From Eublepharis macularius (Eukaryota > Chordata > Lepidosauria > Squamata > Eublepharidae), in NCBI RefSeq assembly GCF_028583425.1, contig NC_072800.1, positions 94,085,001-94,149,000 of the forward strand: a stretch of 64,000 nt of DNA. Reading direction: 5' to 3'. Within the stretch, counting starts at the first letter, position 1; the number at the start of each line of letters is the position of its first letter. The notes beneath the pieces are model-generated. The model worked only from the letters and a program-made list of their open reading frames with translations, had not been told where the DNA came from and searched no databases. Both the position numbers and the translations under genes were made by a program. Shown in pieces: positions 53,826 through 64,000 of this stretch.

Positions 53826-56082
53826 AGACTCTAAAACCTTATTTTTATTTATCAATGCAATTTATTTTTTTACACAACAATTTGGAATCTACAACAAAAT
53901 TTTACACAGTATTTGAATTTTGGGGAGGCAGCTTTCGACTCCAGAAACTCAGCTTGGCAGAAAAACATAGAAATTTCTCTACGCTGAAGGGAGGCAGGTA
54001 AGCATCTTGGTTCTTACCTCTTCCTTTGTCAGAGCAACATTACCAGGAAATTTGCCCTTCCCACAGTAATTTGTCAGCTGAATTGGCCTGGAGGGAAACC
54101 ACCTGCTTCTACTCAGCTTGCCATCAAGGTGAATGAGGGCTTGTGGTCAAGTTCTGCCCTACGCTGCAAGGGTTCCAGGGCAACAGAAGTATACACGTGG
54201 AGACACCATTCTGGACAGGCGGAAAGTATCCCCTTTATGGAGGGTAATTTATTTTAATTGTTTCCCAGGTATTTCCTCTTCATGGCTGGTCCTGTTACGC
54301 CACCGAAGTAAACCATGAACCATCCATTTCATTATTATACAGGCCCAACCACCATTCCCGCAGCAGGTTATAATAAAAAGTAAAATAATAAAAACACAGA
54401 CATCAATCAAAACAATCATAAAAGCCAAAACACAGTATGAAGATTCCAGCAGCTTGCAGTTTAGAGTCCAGGGGTAGGGGTGGAGTGGATTAACAATCTT
54501 TTAAATAGTCCTCTAGTGTGGAATTCTCAGCAAGGAATGCTACAAGGAACTACTCCCCCCCCCCCGCCCCAAAAAAGGGCTCTCGCTCCAATATCAGCAA
54601 CTCTCACCTGAAAGGACTTAACACATCTCAGTCATGACAAGAAGAGTCAGCAAGAAGAGTGCATATTTTTGTCACATTCCCTGAAACACCCCAGACTCAA
54701 AGCTTGGTAAATTAACACCAGTACCCTAAAATTAACCAAGAATAAACTGCAAGGGGAACTTTTAAAAATGGTCCCTCAAGGCACCCTCACTCATCAGCTG
54801 TATTGCCACATTCAAGACCAACTGAAGTTTTCAGAACCATCTTCACAGGAAGCCATATTGAGCACACTTTTGTTAAGTTGAGAAGGCACCAAGACACCCA
54901 AACACTGGCAAGGTTACAAGGAGAAAACCGCTCCTGGCCTCAGCTGCCCTCTGAACTTCGCAGAGCAGGCCTAGATCCAGGAGCATTCCTGTTTCTTTAT
55001 GCTGAGAGTATTTCCATCCAGGACAAGTATATCCTCTTAATCAATGAGCCACCACAAAAAGCATCTGTTGGGATTGAGCTTCAATTCCCCTTCCTCTGAT
55101 GAAAAAGAGAAACGCAACTCAGCAACATCACCACAAGCTGCAGGCAACCTCTCCTGGCAACTGGCAAAACTCTTTGGGAGCAAAATTCTGGGGAAAGAAC
55201 TTGAGGAGGGGGAGGCCAGAAACACTCCCAGCCTCAGCATCTCTCATTCCCATGGATATTACTGCTGCTGCTTTCCTCTACTGCTGTAGTAATGGAAGCT
55301 CTATTTTCTCTCCAAAATATTACAAGACCAGCCAAACACATTTCCAATCACAACACACAAAGGTAAGAATAACAAATGCCAAGCAGATAAAAAGCTGCTC
55401 GCTGGGATTATAAAGTCAATGCTGGTCCCTTATCCTTAATTGCATCCCACAGTAAGCTCTACCAAAAATAAAATCAATACTTCTCCTTAAGGAAAAGCTG
55501 TGTGAACCCTCTCTCGCAGGGACACTTTGATTAAAAACAAGTGTCCCAGCAAGTCACTGCTCTGCTTGGATTCTACAGATGACACCAGAACCGTGCCACC
55601 GCTCAAGAATTCCAAGAACCATTGTGGCAAGATGCTGTTCACCAGCTTTTGTGGCTGGCACATAACCAGAGCCAGCAGTGGAAGTACATCACCATCAGTA
55701 AATTAGCAGCGTTCTTTTCAACGCAACAATTTTTACTTTCCTTCACAGGGCAGGTCACAAGCTGCAATACTCACTGTGGTACACAAGAGAAATTACCTGT
55801 TAATGGAAGGGTATATAGAGAGACTTCAGAAATGAATTAATACTGACTATGGCTCTGAGAGTTAAGACTGACTAAAGTATCCTGGGAGTTTCCAGGCATA
55901 TGAGGCAACAAAATTGAGTTATCCAAGGCAGCAGGAAATCTTTGAACAGCTAAAGGTGGTGCAGCCGGAGTATCAAATGCTAGTATAGTCTGGGTTAGAA
56001 ACAAAAGTTAACTGCAGCAAAATCAGTTCCTTCTTGAAGCAAAGGACAACGACTTCTGCAACAGTTTGCACAACATGCATAC

Positions 56083-56290
56083 AGACTCATAGAGTTGGAA
56101 AGGGCCAGTTGGAAGAGGTCTTACAGACCATCTAGTCCAACCCCCTGCCCAATACAGGAACAGCCTAAAGCACCCCCCACAAGTATTCATCCAGCCACTC
56201 CCTGAAGACTGCCAATGAGGGGGAACCCACCACATCCCTGGGCAGCTGATGCCACCGTTGAATTACTCATCATGTAAAGAAGTTTTTCCT
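56083..56290 (-). repeat. CR1 LINE 3' end
   Basis: The plus strand shows tcatagagttggaaagggcc, accatctagtccaaccccct and gtaaagaagtttttcctaat, the antisense of the amniote CR1 3' region. Confidence 0.8.
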
Positions 56291-57499
56291 AATGTCCAGC
56301 CGAATGTCCAGCCATTATTTTGAGTCTTATCTTCACATTAACTGCCCCTACGATTAAGATGTTTGTTCTTCCCTACCTTGTGCAAATTGTAAACCAAGAA
56401 AGGGCGCTTTACTTCTTTGCATACAAGAACATATGAAAATGCCTGATATTAAATCAGACTATGTTCTTGACCACTGAGCCATCGCCCTTCCCTGAATGCA
56501 TCTTAGAAGGGAAACACAGGGTTTCAGATTTCAAATTTACTTCATACTGCCAATGCAAGGATGCTGGAAGAGGCATTTGCAGGAGAGGATCAACGAGGAG
56601 GAAGGGGGTGGTTAACCCATTTTGAAGAGAGATCTGAAGGAAGTGAAAGGTGGCACCACGGAAGGGTCCCGGGACAGATCCAGGCGTATGAGGAAGCAAA
56701 ACAGAGTTATCTGAAGAAACAGAAAATATCTGGACCGCTAAAAGGTGGAGCAGCTGAAGGATCAAATGCCAGAAAGCAGAAGGGCGAGGGGAGCTAGGAC
56801 ATCAGTGCAAAGAGGTGGCGACGGGCAAAGCCACGGAGGACGCGGGTATACAAAGCCTTTGAACAGAATCTCAGCACGCCCATGACCGCAGCAGATACAC
56901 AAGCAGACAAGAAGTCAGGGTAGGAATTGAAGGACAGACATAACATGGTCACACGGAGGTGAATTAATCTGGAAGCACAGAGTTAAACTGAGGGGAGGAG
57001 GCCTGCATACGACAACAGAAAACCAGAGGAGGAAGGTAGAGCAGTCAAGAAAAGAAATTACCAGAGTCTGAACCAGAGTTTTTGCTGGAGGGGCAGAAAG
57101 AAAGGTCAGTACTCCTGCAATGCTGCAAAGTGAGAAGCAACATGACTTTGCAACAGACTTAACATGGGGGCCAAATTAGAGGAAAGATTCAGAGGTGGAT
57201 GGTGACTTTGTCAATGTATACAGACAGTACACTGGAAGAAGACGGGTGAGGTGGAAAAATAAGACGCTCCGTCTTAGAGTCAAACTACCACTCACTGACA
57301 TGAGAGTTGAGCTGCGTTAACTGAACGTGGCTCCGCGGCCATTTAGGCTCAAGAAAATGGCACAGAAGGGAAGACTGAAACCCCTCCTCCCCCCCTTACC
57401 ATGCCCCTGAGCTGAACTGAGCCACGCTGTGCTTGGGAACGTTATTTTCCCCATGACACACCAGTCTGCAAAAAGGACACAGTCAGTTCAGGGCTGACT

Positions 57500-57738
57500 T
57501 ATAATAATAATAATATTTGATTTATACACCGCCCTTCGGGACAATTTAATGCCACACTCAGAGTGGCTTACAAAGTGTGTTATCATCTTCATAGCAATCA
57601 CCCTGTGAGTTGGACGGGGCTGAGAGAGCTGTAACTGATCCAACATCACCCAGTTGGCTTCAAACGGCGGAGTGCGGAAATCAAACCTGGTTCTCCAGAT
57701 TAGTCTCACCACCCTTAATCACTACACCAAACTGTATG
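57500..57738 (-). repeat. tRNA-derived CORE-type SINE, antisense
   Basis: atttgatttatacaccgccc, ttcgggacaatttaatgcca to accctgtgag, ggcttcaaacggcggagtgc, ggttctccagattagt and accaaactg. Same family as 38188-38445. Confidence 0.8.
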
Positions 57739-58624
57739 ACCAGCAACACGTAGTTGACCCCTAAACATACTGAGTTTGAGATGGCGATGAGATAGTCACG
57801 GGGTTATATCAGAGAAGCCATCAGGAATATAGGAATAAATGGAAGGAGACAGCAAGTTTGGAAATGAAGAGGCAGAGCTGGGTGATACTGAAAGCCATGG
57901 GATTCGGTGACGCTTGATAACACCATTACCAACATACCCAGACTAATACAGACTTCCACAGCAGACTCACTACTGCTTCCTGCCTGTTATCTTTGGGCTC
58001 TCTGTTTCTTTGTTTACACTTTCATAATCATAATTGTCATACCTCACTATTAGATTTAGAACACCTATCAACTGTCCCACAACTATTTCCAACTGAGCAG
58101 TCAATTAGTTTACCACAGTCAAACATTGTTAAATATTCCCTGAAGCCAGGAATGCCGAAGATAGCAGCTTTCATTTTTTTATTTCATTAGAGGTAGCAAG
58201 GGACATCATACAACAAGTAGCAACAAACTCAGCAGTATAGCAAAGCTTCCTGATGTAACTGCAGGCATCTCCCAAAAGACAGCCCCCTCAGTGTCAAAGT
58301 TCACGTCTAGGGTCACCTTTGACTCCAGCAAACTTGCTTCAGGAGCCAGAGAATACCTTTCTCCAGGTTACCTGGCTCTCATCTCATTTTTTAAAAAATG
58401 TCATAGCTGTAGGCTTACTCATTTTTTTTTTAGATAACAGCCAAAGAAAAGAACTGTTATTGTTCCAATTTACCAAAAGCATTAGCTAACACTCAACATT
58501 TTAAGAATGTGTCAAAGTATTTAAAAGCAACGTTAATATTTAACAGTTAATTGATTAGTAGATGCCTAAGATCTATTTTCTTAAAGTATATTCTTTATCC
58601 TAAGTTGGCTTTGCCAATATTTGA

Positions 58625-58725
58625 TGAGAGAAACGCAAGCTCTGACCCAAAAAAGCTCATACCGGAATATACACTGTTAAGATTTTAAGGTGCCGGTGGA
58701 CCGGTTTTGGTCTTTTGGAAAGCCC
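58625..58725 (+). repeat. Foldback-related repeat, heavily decayed
   Basis: aagctctgacccaaaaaagc and ttaaggtgccggtggaccgg in the family's order. Degraded and uncertain. Confidence 0.4.
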
Positions 58726-59544
58726 AATAGGAATTACATTAACCTGTCACCTCCATCCCACACACCAAGATGAGTCTGAAGAGCCAAGTTCCGCATGTTA
58801 TCCAACTGTTTACTTACGTGGTTACTGGGAATGTACCTAAAGGCATGCATTAGGAAAATGTGATGGTGAAACCTGCAATGAGTCAGGGGTGGAGGTGTGA
58901 AGCACTGCCCTAGTGCCCAAAATGTACTTTCCATTTGCTTCATGAAATAATATTTGTTCTATTAATAGGAACATCTTTTATGAAGACGCACATCTCTCCA
59001 TTAACAGGAATCAGAGAAGGAAGCAACAGGGATCTCCTTTGAGCTTACCTTCTATATCATCCAAAAATGGCATGGACAATATCTCATAATCCTGATAACA
59101 TTTTACCCATGCCACACTTCTCTCACTTCACCTTCTCTGTTCCTAGCCAGCCACCTTAAGGGTTCAAGCCCTATGTCCTTTGATCACCCTCTGCTGGTTT
59201 CATCCCAGAGCTCATTGATCAGTCCTGCCACTTTCTCTCGGGTGCACTTCTTATACCAGCAGAGCCTGTCCAGGATCATGTTACCTCCTACCTCATCCTT
59301 GAACCTTGGGCTTCCTCCCTGTGGTGGGAATCCTGCTCCTGACAGCACCTACTTCCAATTACAGGTGGGGTCTCATGACTGAATGGTCTTCCATACAAGA
59401 ACAAAACACCAAAATCTCCCCAACATGGAGTGCAAGCATGTTAGCAAAAAGGTGAAGCTAGAACTTGCCCTTCTAATACTGACTTTCTGCCAATGAGGGA
59501 ATTTCTCTGAATACCCCTTCAAATATTTGAACCTCAAGAGTGGT

Positions 59545-59730
59545 TTGATTGTTGGCCTAGGACCTGGGAAACCCAGGTTCAAATCCTCACTCTGCCAGGA
59601 AAGCTTTCTGAGTGATCTTGGGCCAGTCACATACTATGGGCCTAACCTACCTTACAGGGTTGTTGTGAGGATAAAGATGTAAGGCACTTTGGATCTCCAT
59701 TGGGGAGAATGGTGGGAAAGGCACATCAAT
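59545..59730 (+). repeat. MIR/CORE-SINE-like element
   Basis: Head with caggttcaaatcctcactct, core tgagtgatcttgggccagtc and tail ttacagggttgttgtgagga, in MIR order. Confidence 0.7.
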
Positions 59731-60049
59731 GAACTAAATAGAATGAGCATAGGCTGACCTGAGACAATGTCCACAGTCTAACCTAACTAAAAGGGCTGTT
59801 GTAAAAAAAAGAACAATATGCATTGTCCTGAGCTCCACAGGGGAAAAGAGAACTGGGTGCACTTTACCTAAACCCAGTGACTCAAGGAGCCCAACCTAGG
59901 CTGAAAAATGTGTGGGTTTTTTTCCCAATAGCTATTTCAGAAGGACTGCAAAGTTTTTCCCCATCATATTACATCACTCATGAGATCCTAGTGAAGAGAC
60001 CGGATTCAGAAGCATACAATAAAGGATGAAATAACCTAGCCTAGTGAAG

Positions 60050-60480
60050 TGATACTTGGGCCTGGAGAGGCCTTTGCCTCCGACCTATGCCGACCCTATG
60101 AAGGAAAGACCTCCAAAACGTCCTCTCCTTAACAGACTTGCTCAGATCCTGCAAACTGGAGGATGTGGCTTCCTTTATTGAGTCCAGCCATCTCGTTTTA
60201 GGGCTTCCTCTTTTCCTGCTGCCTTCCACTTTCCCCAGCATTATTGACTTTTCCAGAGAGTCGTCTTCTCATGATGTGACCAAAGTACAATAGCAGCCTC
60301 AGTTTTGTTATTTTAGCTTCTAGGGAGGATTCAGGCTTGATTTGATCTAGCACCCACTTATTTGTCTTTCTGGCTGTCCGTGGTATCCGCAAACTCTCCT
60401 CCAGCACCACATTTCAAATGAATCAATTTTCTTCCTTTCACCTTTCTTCACTGTCCGACTTTCACATCCATGCACAGCAA
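60050..60480 (-). repeat. BovB (RTE) LINE relic, ORF2 C-terminus and 3' end
   Basis: Minus-strand peptides WVLDQIKPESSLEAKITKLR, YFGHIMRR and, after a frameshift near 60235, MLGKVEGSRKRGSPKTRWLD-SIKEAT match the C-terminus of RTE/BovB ORF2. Confidence 0.75.
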
Positions 60481-60584
60481 CGGGGAATACCACAACAACA
60501 ACAACTGTGCTTATATACCACTCTTCTAGACAGATTAGTGGGGGGAGGGGGGAGAAAAAGAGAGTCCAGCATGGCTGCCCCAGT

Positions 60585-60800
60585 GCAGTACAGTGGTCAG
60601 AGGGTCTGACTAGGATCTGGAAGACCCAGGCCCGAATCCCCCCTCTGCCATGGAAGCTCGCTGCGTGACCTTTGGCCAGTTACACACTCTCAGTCTGGCC
60701 TACCTCACAGGGATGCTGTGAGGGCAAAATAGAGGAGAGAAGGAGGATGTCAGCTGCTTGGAGTCCCCATTGGGGAGAAAGAAAGGGTAGAAATGAAGTG
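60585..60800 (+). repeat. MIR/CORE-SINE-like element at the island edge
   Basis: gtggtcagagggtctgacta, aggcccgaatcccccctctg, tgcgtgacctttggccagtt, cctacctcacagggatgctg. Its tail runs to gggtagaaatgaa. Confidence 0.7.
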
Positions 60801-61033
60801 AAACTCCCACATGCAACTCTCCCTTCAGGGACTCCCTCTTCCTGTATCCCCTCCTCACAACGACCCTGCGAGGTAGGCAACGCGGACCCGCCGGGCCTCC
60901 CTGACGGAGGGGGAACCCGGGCAGCTCCTCCCGCACGCCGGTTCTCCTCAGGGCCCGAGCGAACCAACACGCGGCCCCCGCCCGCCCCGCGTCGCCGCCT
61001 GAGGGGAAAAGCCGCGCGAGGCTCTCCGCTCAC

Positions 61034-61260
61034 CTGGTCTCGAGGCGCGAGCGGGGGCTTCGCGCCGGCGGGTCCCTCGTCGGCTTCCTTCCCTTCCTCG
61101 CTCCGCGCGACTGCCGCTCCCGCTCTCGCCGCCGCCTCGCCTCTTCCCCCACCCCCGGCGCGCGCTCGCCCCACCCCCGACCTTTCCCCTCTCACCTGCG
61201 CGCGCACTGCCCTTCCCGACGCAAGGCGCCGCTCTAAGCCACGCCCCCGCCTCCCTAGCC
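61034..61260 (-). other. SCAP: SCAP non-coding first exon (candidate)
   Basis: Two strong minus-strand donors: gaccag|gtgagc (exon end at 61034) and gcgcag|gtgaga (exon end at 61196). Either would splice to exon 2 at 39657. The 5' limit is not defined by sequence. Confidence 0.5.
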
Positions 61261-61282
61261 CCTCCTCCTACGCTTTCTCTGC

Positions 61283-61292
61283 GCGCATGCGC
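61283..61292. promoter_or_regulatory. NRF1-type site GCGCATGCGC
   Basis: Perfect palindromic consensus in the SCAP CpG island. Confidence 0.6.
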
Positions 61293-61833
61293 TGCGCTGC
61301 CGGCGGAGCTCATGCCTGACCTTCGCAGAGATGCCGCTGGTGAGCGCGGGGCAAGCGGACGTCGTCCCGTCGGCTCCTGCAGATTTTTAGCATCGCGTTT
61401 GCCATTTCCATCTTCTAGGAAATATAAATACATCTTAATTTTGTTTCTCAAATGCAGATGCCAGCTTTAACTTACTAGGCCAGTTCCTGGAGGGCCACCG
61501 CTAGCCAAGAAGCCCCTGCTGGGCTGTTCGAAACCCAGCCTCGAGCCTTCGGACAGGCAGCCTTCGGCTTGGCATGCCAAGGAGAGCCTCTGCACTGATC
61601 GCTCGCTGGAGCTCAGTTGTTTCCTGGGATGCCTGGCCAAGAGTAATCGTCCTCTCTTCCCCAGCCCCTCCTTTAGTTTGGCAGCACTCCACACCTTCGC
61701 AGGTAGCCCTTGCATTGTTTTGTTACTCAGGCTCAAAAGGCTGCACACCCCAGCACTAGTCTTTAAATGTAACACTGGACTGCAAAACCTAGCCTCGCAA
61801 TTGAACTCTTTAAACCTAGCTTAAAGTTAGGGT

Positions 61834-63130
61834 TGCCAGCCTCCAGGTGGGACTCGGAGAGCTCCTGGAATTACAACTCAACTCCAGACTAGAGAGCTCT
61901 GTTCCCTTGGAGAAAATGGCAGCTTTGGAGGGTGGACTCTATGGCATCATATAATAATAGCTGCACTTATAAACTGCTCTTCTGGATAGTAAAGAGTCCA
62001 GTAGCACCTTTAAGACTAATCAACGTTATTGTAGCATAAGCTTTTGAGAACCACAGTTCTCTTCCTCAGATGCAACATAGTATGTTACTGGACGTTTTGC
62101 TATTTTGCTACTGGACTCTTTACTATTTTGTTGTACTCAAATTATGTGTGTCTGGTTATCTTAGCCAATTAAAAGAAATGAATACACAGAGAATGAAGTT
62201 TAGTGAAGGACGTAGTAAAGAAAAACCAGATATATTTGCAAATATAGGACTCACAGCTACTAGGTGAGCTCCGAGTGTGCCACAACAACAAAGGATTACG
62301 TGCTATTTTAAAGGCACATTACATCACATTGGAGAAACGAGAGTCACACTCAACGCAAAGCATCTGACCTCTTTCACATCTTTGGATTGGCTATTGTCTA
62401 TTTCTCAGACTTAGTCTTGCAACAGCATCTGCAGTTCTATCCCTGTTCATACCTTCTTACCGATTTCCCCTTATATGGTCATTTCACTTTTCCTTCAGAC
62501 TCCATAGCCCATCAGTTATGCTGCACGTATCCTCTTCCAGGGGGAGGAAGACCCTCACTCTTGTTTTATCTGTTTCTGCAGATGTGTCTAAGGAATATCT
62601 ATGTCTCCTATGTTTCCTAAGCAGTAGGAGGAGAATGGAGGCCAAGAGTTCTTCTTTCTGGCCTGCAACCTCAAGTTTTTAGGCTTCCCATACAAAGAGA
62701 GAAAGGCCAAGGCTGAACAGTGACTTTAAAACATGCACAAAGAACACATTTCATGTCTCTTTTTTATACTTGTGTGATTACATTGTGATCTAAAAGTTAC
62801 TACTAAAATTTGCTAATCCCACATTTTGCTACTACAGACTAACACGGCTAACTCCTCCGGATCTATGCTCTTCTAGACAGATTTGTCCCCATTTAGAGCA
62901 GTTAACAAAGACAGTGTTGTTATCCCCACAATAAAGCTGGGGGGCTGGGGCTGGGGCTGAGTGGCTGACCCAAGGCTCCTCGCTGAGCTCATGGCAAGAG
63001 AGGGATTCGAACCAACAGAGTGCAGACTTGCAGCCCAACCATTAAACCTCTATGCTGCTGAGGTCCCTCCCCTCCTCAACTTTCACCCCAAACCTTTGGG
63101 AATCTCCCAACCCAGAGTTGGCAAGCCTAG
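61834..63130. mobile_element. Nested element, outer hAT-like ends tagggttgcca / tggcaagccta
   Basis: The outer element begins agggttgccagcctccaggt and ends cagagttggcaagccta. Inside is an antisense SINE (about 61944-63060). Inside that is foldback copy G (61990-62865), which itself holds about 690 bp of unrelated sequence. A possible eroded outer duplication (GCTTAAAG / GCTTAGAT) is visible. Confidence 0.6.
61990..62865 (+). repeat. Foldback element copy G, with internal insertion
   Basis: Flanked by TGCTCTTCTGGATAG (61975-61989) and TGCTCTTCTAGACAG (62866-62880), 13 of 15 matching. The left part ends at about 62133 (actattttg) and the right part resumes at about 62824 (ttttgctactacagactaac). 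The intervening 690 bp is unidentified. Confidence 0.75.
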
Positions 63131-64000
63131 CTTAGATCTAGGTCTAGCTGCACCTGGTTTTTCTTACCTGTTTTAGCATAGCTAAGAGAAGGCAAGATGT
63201 CAGTTGCAACAGGACTTCTTCACTTTGCACATTATTCTGCTTTCAGTTTAGCTTTAAACTCTGTTCAGGAATAAAGCGCTTCCCTTCTCATTGCAGCTGC
63301 TGGACTCGCTTTTTTCTTCACCTTTGGGGACAGCTTTGTTGCCATGATGCTGTATCACTGGGGCTGTCCGGCTCACAACTGACAGAGAGGTGCCTATGGG
63401 AGAAGGCATCCCTCCGGGTCCCTTCATCCTGCCCATTCAGAGCTATAAAAGCTAACACCAGGATTGTGGTTCATACCTAGAAATGGACTGGGAGACAGTG
63501 GAGATCTTGGGGCATCTCAGAGATGGGATTGACCCCCCTCTGGCCTGGAGCATCTGCAGCCCTTTCAACGGTAGCTTGTGCACAAGGCGTGATTACAGGA
63601 ACGTAGCCTGGGAAGCATGGCCATGACTTCATGGATATGAGTTGGAGCACTGGCCTGCCACACCCAGGACTGTCTGCGTTAGCACCACCTTTCAGAGGCC
63701 TCAGGCAAAAGAGGCTCTCTTCAGCACTTCCTGCCTGAAATCTTTTTAAGTGGAGCTGCCAGAGATTCTAACAAAGCAAGGCAGTTTTAGGATTCTTGTC
63801 ATCTAACGCCAACAACGTTGTTGACCAAGCATGTAGCCCCTAGCCTACAGGCCTTCTCTGTGCTCTCTCCCCAAAATTATACTGACCATAAAAGTTACTT
63901 ATGAAACAGCAAATGAAATTCAAAAATAGTAAGGGAGTCAATCTGCCTTCATGATGGCGGCAGCCTACTGCCAAAACTGTACGGTTGGCAGCCCTACTGG

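Larger units (their letters stand above)
39658..61033 (-). other. SCAP first intron (about 21 kb)
   Basis: Between the CpG-island first exon and exon 2. Itemised repeats: L2 fragments (41.4-42.8, 48.4-49.1 kb), hAT element (45.96-46.82), (ATGT)n, PIF-like palindromes (51.06, 53.09), SINEs (53.65, 57.5, 59.5, 60.6), CR1 (56.1) and BovB (60.05). 42.8-44.7, 49.2-51.0, 51.2-53.1, 54.4-56.0 and 57.8-59.5 kb show no gene and no feature I can name beyond homopolymers. Confidence 0.7.
60880..61330 (-). promoter_or_regulatory. SCAP: SCAP CpG-island promoter
   Basis: Very GC- and CpG-rich block, unlike the AT-richer surroundings, at the 5' end of the SCAP transcription unit. It contains a GC-box-like CCACGCCCCCGCC (61239-61251) and an NRF1-type GCGCATGCGC (61283-61292). 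No TATA box seen. Transcription start is probably 61.2-61.32 kb (inferred). Confidence 0.75.
61335..64000. other. Region upstream of SCAP
   Basis: No recognised gene. 61834-63130 is a nested repeat. 63131-64000 is unrecognised, apart from a repeat-like end ggttggcagccctac at the right edge and a tRNA-Ala-SINE-like fragment about 63680-63790. Confidence 0.6.

Noticed and set aside
60672..61319. 215-codon plus-strand open frame through the CpG island
   Set aside because: Starts in a SINE and runs into GC-rich promoter sequence; composition is Arg/Pro/Ala from CpG bias, with no recognisable fold.
61335..64000. Search for ELP6 or another neighbour of SCAP
   Set aside because: No exon-like peptide of ELP6 or any other gene I know was found on either strand. 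The neighbour probably lies beyond the window.

Overview
This is nuclear DNA of a vertebrate, most probably a squamate reptile (lizard). Two multi-exon genes read as clear orthologues of mammalian PTPN23 and SCAP, which are also adjacent and convergent in human 3p21.31. The interspersed repeats are of squamate type: L2, CR1 and BovB LINEs, MIR/CORE-like and tRNA-Ala-like SINEs, a 5S-rRNA-derived SINE, hAT and PIF/Harbinger-like palindromes, and a foldback repeat common in sauropsids. The species cannot be named from the sequence alone.

Layout. 1-4856 (+) holds the last six exons of PTPN23 (HD-PTP): the end of the region before the phosphatase domain, the phosphatase domain and the C-terminal tail. 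Its 3' UTR runs to a poly(A) signal at 6173. About 1.7 kb of intergenic DNA follows, carrying a 5S-derived SINE. From about 7.88 kb to about 61.2 kb (-) lies the whole of SCAP. A 3' UTR is followed by 22 coding exons (9072-39550) whose phases all agree and which sum to 3906 nt, that is 1301 residues plus stop (human is 1279). A first intron of about 21 kb leads to a CpG-rich promoter at 60.88-61.33 kb. 61.34-64.0 kb is repeat-rich, with no recognised gene.

Function. SCAP is the ER cholesterol sensor that escorts SREBP to the Golgi. The sterol-sensing domain, the MELADL COPII signal, Tyr234, Tyr298, Leu315, Asp443, three N-glycosylation sequons and the C-terminal WD40 propeller can all be read. 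PTPN23 is an ESCRT-associated endosomal sorting protein with a degenerate phosphatase domain. Nothing here links the two genes beyond tail-to-tail position.

The least ordinary material is in the SCAP introns. A family of foldback repeats has 10-15 bp target-site duplications and a hammerhead-ribozyme-like core (CUGANGA, stem II, GAAA, short stem III, UA). Two copies have grown into tandem arrays, 13 x 52 bp and 7 x 41 bp. One is split by a solo LTR with a 5-bp duplication. There is also a hAT-type element with a perfect 8-bp duplication, two palindromes of about 88 bp with 3-bp TWA duplications, a perfect 22-bp hairpin beside a SCAP exon, and short upstream ORFs in SCAP exon 2.
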